DNA of 24,137 nucleotides. Origin: a virus. This document shows, piece by piece, positions 21,224 to 24,137 of this stretch (position 1 is its first letter; each line of letters begins with the position of its first letter). The notes beneath the pieces were generated by a model that ran no database searches, was not told the DNA's origin, and was given only the letters and a program-made list of their open reading frames with translations. Made by a program: the position numbers and the translations under genes. The stretch spans positions 1 to 24,137 of IMG/VR virus record IMGVR_UViG_3300004807_000123; one strand, 5' to 3'.

Positions 21224-22075
21224 TTACCTAATCCTTTTAGCTTGTCTCATTGCTTTGTACTGCGAGTAAGTCATCTTATCTGTATCAGTAATAATGGCTT
21301 GCTCACTTGTACCAGCTTTGATTGGACTAATCGGGGCAGGTGCTTTGGACTTCTGGGCAACAGATTTAACAGGTTCAGTCTTTTCAAACTTTGCCTCCAA
21401 TTTACCTATTTCTCTTAAAGCAGAACTTAGACTTGATTTAGATATTTTCTCTGCTAGTTCTTGGTTTTCAGCCAAATGATAAAGAATTCTAGGACCAACA
21501 TCTGATTCTAAAATTGCATCTCTCACTTGATCGCTTACCACAACATCAGAGGAAGCTACCATATCATCAAAATCAGGCAATTCAGATTTAGTTGCTTCAA
21601 GTTTCTTGTTCCAAGTATCAATAACTTTGGCACGTTCCGCTTGTTTCATTTTTTCTACATCTTCTTGCCTTGCTCTCATTACAGCGTTTTCAGCACTCCA
21701 ATCAGCCAATGCTTCAGCGTATTCAAACGCATCAACAAATTGATCTGGTCTTGGTTTCTCATCTCTGCTCTGCTCTTTTGGTGCAGCCTGTGACTTGATT
21801 GCCTTTAACTCTTGCTCTAATTCTTGTGTTCTGATTCTTGCTTGTTCAGCTTCCTGTTTAGCAAGGTCACGTTGCTTTGTGACTTCATCAAAACGCATCT
21901 TTACTTTAGGTTTTGGTTCTTCTGTTGCTTTTTCCTCGTTCTCGACAACTGGTTCACTCTGTTCAATTTCAGCAACTGGCTCTGTTTCTACAGCCTCAGT
22001 CGGAGAATCTTCAGCTAAACCTAATTTATTTGCGTAAAACTCGGCACTATTTTCACTTGTTAAAACATTGGCCAT
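21224..22075 (-). CDS. Scaffolding protein, 283 aa
   Basis: Lies immediately upstream of coat, as scaffold does in P22-like phages. The N-terminal ~55 residues are acidic and disordered-looking (EDSPTEAVETEPVAEIEQ). A long coiled coil follows (FDEVTKQRDLAKQEAEQAR, then TQELEQELKAIKSQ), then a mixed helical region. The C-terminus MTYSQYKAMRQAKRIR is a short basic helix, matching the basic coat-binding end of P22 scaffold. It would direct procapsid assembly and then leave. The N-terminal MANVLTSENSAEFYANKL resembles the start of the neighbouring acetyltransferase. Its transcript probably begins at the promoter at 22125-22153; the binding site GAGGAG is 9 nt before the ATG. Confidence 0.78.
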   Translation of the reverse strand: MANVLTSENSAEFYANKLGLAEDSPTEAVETEPVAEIEQSEPVVENEEKATEEPKPKVKMRFDEVTKQRDLAKQEAEQARIRTQELEQELKAIKSQAAPKEQSRDEKPRPDQFVDAFEYAEALADWSAENAVMRARQEDVEKMKQAERAKVIDTWNKKLEATKSELPDFDDMVASSDVVVSDQVRDAILESDVGPRILYHLAENQELAEKISKSSLSSALREIGKLEAKFEKTEPVKSVAQKSKAPAPISPIKAGTSEQAIITDTDKMTYSQYKAMRQAKRIR

Positions 22076-22098
22076 CTTTCGAAGCTCCTCAGTAATTT

Positions 22099-22115
22099 CC
22101 GATTAAACGAATCGG
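22099..22115 (-). promoter_or_regulatory. Small hairpin in the scaffold leader
   Basis: CCGATT and AATCGG form a perfect 6-bp stem with a 5-nt loop (CGTTT) between the predicted -10 box and the scaffold binding site. It is too weak and lacks a T-run for a terminator. It may shape the 5' leader or stabilise the mRNA. Confidence 0.4.
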
Positions 22116-22124
22116 TACGTTTGA

Positions 22125-22153
22125 ATCTTATTACTTTAAATAATTATTGACAA
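22125..22153 (-). promoter_or_regulatory. Predicted sigma70-like promoter for scaffold-coat
   Basis: On the minus strand TTGTCA (22153-22148) and TAAGAT (22130-22125) are separated by exactly 17 nt of AT-rich sequence in the 80-nt gap between the acetyltransferase and scaffold genes. This would start a transcript covering scaffold, coat and the 141-aa gene, ending at the terminator at 19189-19216. It is one of the few real intergenic spaces in the late region. Confidence 0.5.
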
Positions 22154-22155
22154 TA

Positions 22156-22575
22156 TTATTTATTTTTTTTGTGTTTTCTTAACATGATTGGTTCATTGGC
22201 TTGATTTCCTTTTTCCCCAGTTATTTCATAGCCATGTTTTTTATAAAAATCAACTAAATTATTAAGTTTTGTTTCTTTATCTAATGGAGATGCTAATAAT
22301 TTTGTGTCATACCCTAATTCATCTGCTTTTTCATGAATATGTTTCATAATTTCTGAACCATGCCCTTGCCCTCTGTGAGCTTTAGGTGTTCTAACACTAT
22401 TTATATCAATGTATTTTTTATTATGATTAATTTGGTAAATAGCAGTAGATTTTCCTAATTTTGTTTCCATTATTGGATTTTTTTCATCACTTCCTAATTT
22501 TTTTTCTTTAGGTTCAGATAATTTTTTTTCGTTATATTCTTCACGATTTTCAGAAGTAACAATTTCTCTAGGCAT
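22156..22575 (-). CDS. GNAT-family N-acetyltransferase, 139 aa
   Basis: The acetyl-CoA-binding motif A is clear: VRTPKAHRGQGHGSEIMKHI, with RGQGHG at 68-73. It is followed by helix and strand elements (ADELGYDTKLLASPLD) and motif B, LVDFYKKHGYEITG (107-120). The first ~40 residues are a charged extension, MPREIVTSENREEYNEKKL, that resembles the scaffold N-terminus. The substrate cannot be predicted: host protein, small molecule or virion protein are all possible. It is inserted between portal and scaffold, overlapping the portal stop (TAATG), so it is made late with head proteins. It is not part of the core P22 gene set and can be seen as a moron-like addition. Confidence 0.8.
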   Translation of the reverse strand: MPREIVTSENREEYNEKKLSEPKEKKLGSDEKNPIMETKLGKSTAIYQINHNKKYIDINSVRTPKAHRGQGHGSEIMKHIHEKADELGYDTKLLASPLDKETKLNNLVDFYKKHGYEITGEKGNQANEPIMLRKHKKNK

Positions 22576-24137
22576 TAAATACCCCTTTCGACAGCTTCAG
22601 CTTCTGCTTCTCTAGCTGATGTTCTGTTCATATTTGCCAATAAAAGTGCTAATTGCGCCTTCATTTGCTCAATTTCTTTTTGCGTTTCAGTCTTGACCAC
22701 AGTTTCTTGCATTGCAGACTGCACACGCATTTCAGTATCGTGTCCCTTAGTTGTCTGACGCATGAGTTCGCGTTTAGTTTCGTTATCTTGTTTGACTTGC
22801 TCAATATCTTGACGTTGTTGAATCATCATTTGAGCTTGTTGTAACTGCTGAGTTAACTGTTGAACTTGTGCTTCACCTTGCTTGAGCTTCATTTGAATTG
22901 CAGGTGGTATATCTGACATATCATCAATCTGAGCTAATGGGTTATTAATTGCCATACGATCAGCAATAACATCAGCACCAGGGAAGTCCATATTTCTGAC
23001 AAGTAAATCACCAGCAACTTGTACAAGTGATGGCTCTGCTTGGAATAATGCCATCATCGCTTCTACTGATTCTTGACGCTTCGAGTTATAGCCTGGTCCT
23101 GTATCCATCACAATGTCATATTCACCTACGCTCATGTCGTTCAAAATACGCTCAATGCCAGATTCATCCATCTTGCGTTCATTAATCGTCATAATCTCAG
23201 GCTTACCATCATCGCCAATGATTCGCATGGCTCTTTCGGTGTCATAAATATGAGGGATTAAATCAAGGATTACTCTGCCAACTTGTCGAATACTGCGAGT
23301 TAAGTTGTCGTAATAGTGCATATTGGTCATGTCAGCTTGCATCTGCTGACCTTGGATTGCTTTACCGGATTGAATGCCTTGCGGTAACTGATTTGGATCG
23401 TAAATGCCAATAACTGCTTGTAAATCTAAATTCATTGACTGCATTGCAGCCATTACACCTGTTGGTGGTTGTTCTGGTGACTGTCTAATTGGTGGTGGAG
23501 CTGGTCTGCCGTCAATGTCAGTTTGCTTGTAACGCAGGTACGGCTTACTAGCATTATTCGCATCAGCCCATTCTTGCTCATGTCCTTCATCTTGTCCTTC
23601 TGCTAATATCCATTTAGCTTTAGGTGCAAGTGCTACTGTTTCAGTTAATGCAGTTGACCAATAGTTATACATCCTTTGCGGATCTTTGGCCATGCGGACT
23701 AAACCAAAACGCTTATGCTTACCTTGAACAATGGTTGATTGTCCATAAACAGGAATAATTGGTATATAACGCCCAGCCCATTCGCCTTCTTCAAGCACTT
23801 GCATTGCAGTTACTTTAACCCATTTAATCTTTTTACGGATTGTTGTGCGTTGATTAATGACTTCAACACCTAATTTTTCCATTAACTTTTCATCGACTTC
23901 ATCAGCGTAAATGCTTGAGCCATCCGATAACTGCATTAACTCTACAGATTCTCTGACTGAATACCAATATTCGGCAATTCTGATTTCTTCCTTTTGCACC
24001 CAATCGCCAATGACATCTCCAGTCCCTCGACTGACAAACCCTTGATTTACTTCAGCATCAGGGTACATGGCACTAAATGCCTTCTTACTCATTAAGGTAG
24101 TGATAAGGCAGCGCTCAGCATCTGATCCATCAGCCAT
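22575..24137 (-). CDS. Portal protein, P22 gp1-like (N-terminus outside the window)
   Basis: The frame is open to the right edge; the Met at the edge is probably internal, since P22-type portals are about 700 residues and only 520 are seen. The stretch SDAERCLITTLMSKKAFSAM, then YPDAEVNQ and GDWVQKEEIRIAEYW, is typical of the portal wing region. WILAEGQDEGHEQEWADAN, PTGVMAAMQSMNLDLQAVIG and GKAIQGQQMQADMTNMHYYD follow as in the family. The last ~100 residues are a Gln-rich coiled coil (VQQLTQQLQQAQMMIQQRQ) comparable to the P22 portal barrel. The protein forms the dodecameric DNA channel at one capsid vertex and docks terminase and gp4. It shares its stop with the acetyltransferase start. Confidence 0.88.
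   Translation of the reverse strand: MADGSDAERCLITTLMSKKAFSAMYPDAEVNQGFVSRGTGDVIGDWVQKEEIRIAEYWYSVRESVELMQLSDGSSIYADEVDEKLMEKLGVEVINQRTTIRKKIKWVKVTAMQVLEEGEWAGRYIPIIPVYGQSTIVQGKHKRFGLVRMAKDPQRMYNYWSTALTETVALAPKAKWILAEGQDEGHEQEWADANNASKPYLRYKQTDIDGRPAPPPIRQSPEQPPTGVMAAMQSMNLDLQAVIGIYDPNQLPQGIQSGKAIQGQQMQADMTNMHYYDNLTRSIRQVGRVILDLIPHIYDTERAMRIIGDDGKPEIMTINERKMDESGIERILNDMSVGEYDIVMDTGPGYNSKRQESVEAMMALFQAEPSLVQVAGDLLVRNMDFPGADVIADRMAINNPLAQIDDMSDIPPAIQMKLKQGEAQVQQLTQQLQQAQMMIQQRQDIEQVKQDNETKRELMRQTTKGHDTEMRVQSAMQETVVKTETQKEIEQMKAQLALLLANMNRTSAREAEAEAVERGI

Noticed and set aside
1-24137. tRNA genes, CRISPR arrays and insertion sequences
   Set aside because: No cloverleaf-like sequence, regularly spaced repeats with unique spacers, transposase or terminal inverted repeats were recognised. 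The repeats at 161-1913 lie at gene junctions and are coding, so they are not CRISPR.

Overview
This window is part of a tailed-phage genome, AT-rich by eye, with the gene order and protein families of a P22-like short-tailed virus (podovirus). The order portal, scaffold, coat, gp4-type tail accessory factor, gp10-type tail hub, ejection proteins, tail-collar fibre and lysis genes is read right to left on the minus strand. Base composition and gene style suggest an aquatic, low-GC Gram-negative host, but nothing in the window proves the host.

Layout. Positions 1-2601 (plus strand) hold a train of 14 very small genes with no spacers. Almost every stop overlaps the next start (ATGA). Most junctions carry a recurring AG-rich block that is at once the 3' end of one gene, a C-terminal peptide (KKASEK-like) and the ribosome binding site of the next gene. 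Positions 2598-24137 (minus strand) hold the late genes: portal (cut by the window edge), a GNAT acetyltransferase, scaffold, coat, a small virion-like protein and a strong hairpin terminator at 19189-19216. These are followed by two small putative virion proteins, a repeat-built tail fibre, a small membrane protein, a lectin-like adhesin, two unknowns, gp4-like, a free-standing GIY-YIG homing endonuclease, gp10-like, a small protein, a cupin-like protein, three ejection-type proteins, a collar fibre, three small membrane proteins (holin cassette), an M15 endolysin and a small charged protein. The two transcription units converge with stop codons overlapping at 2598-2601.

Most unusual content. 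(1) The coat gene is split by a compact 228-nt group I intron without an ORF (20773-21000). (2) A separate 40-nt insertion (21034-21073) breaks the coat frame upstream of the intron and can form a long hairpin with the adjacent coding sequence. (3) The only homing endonuclease seen lies 8 kb away between the gp4 and gp10 homologues, so the intron and endonuclease may form a trans-acting pair. (4) The small-gene train looks like a modular cassette array built on a repeated junction sequence, with one start codon apparently mutated to ATA and one gene reduced to a 17-residue remnant. (5) A beta-rich module is inserted in both gp4-like and gp10-like tail proteins, and one copy is itself interrupted by a second module. 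(6) The acetyltransferase and the scaffold share an N-terminal motif.
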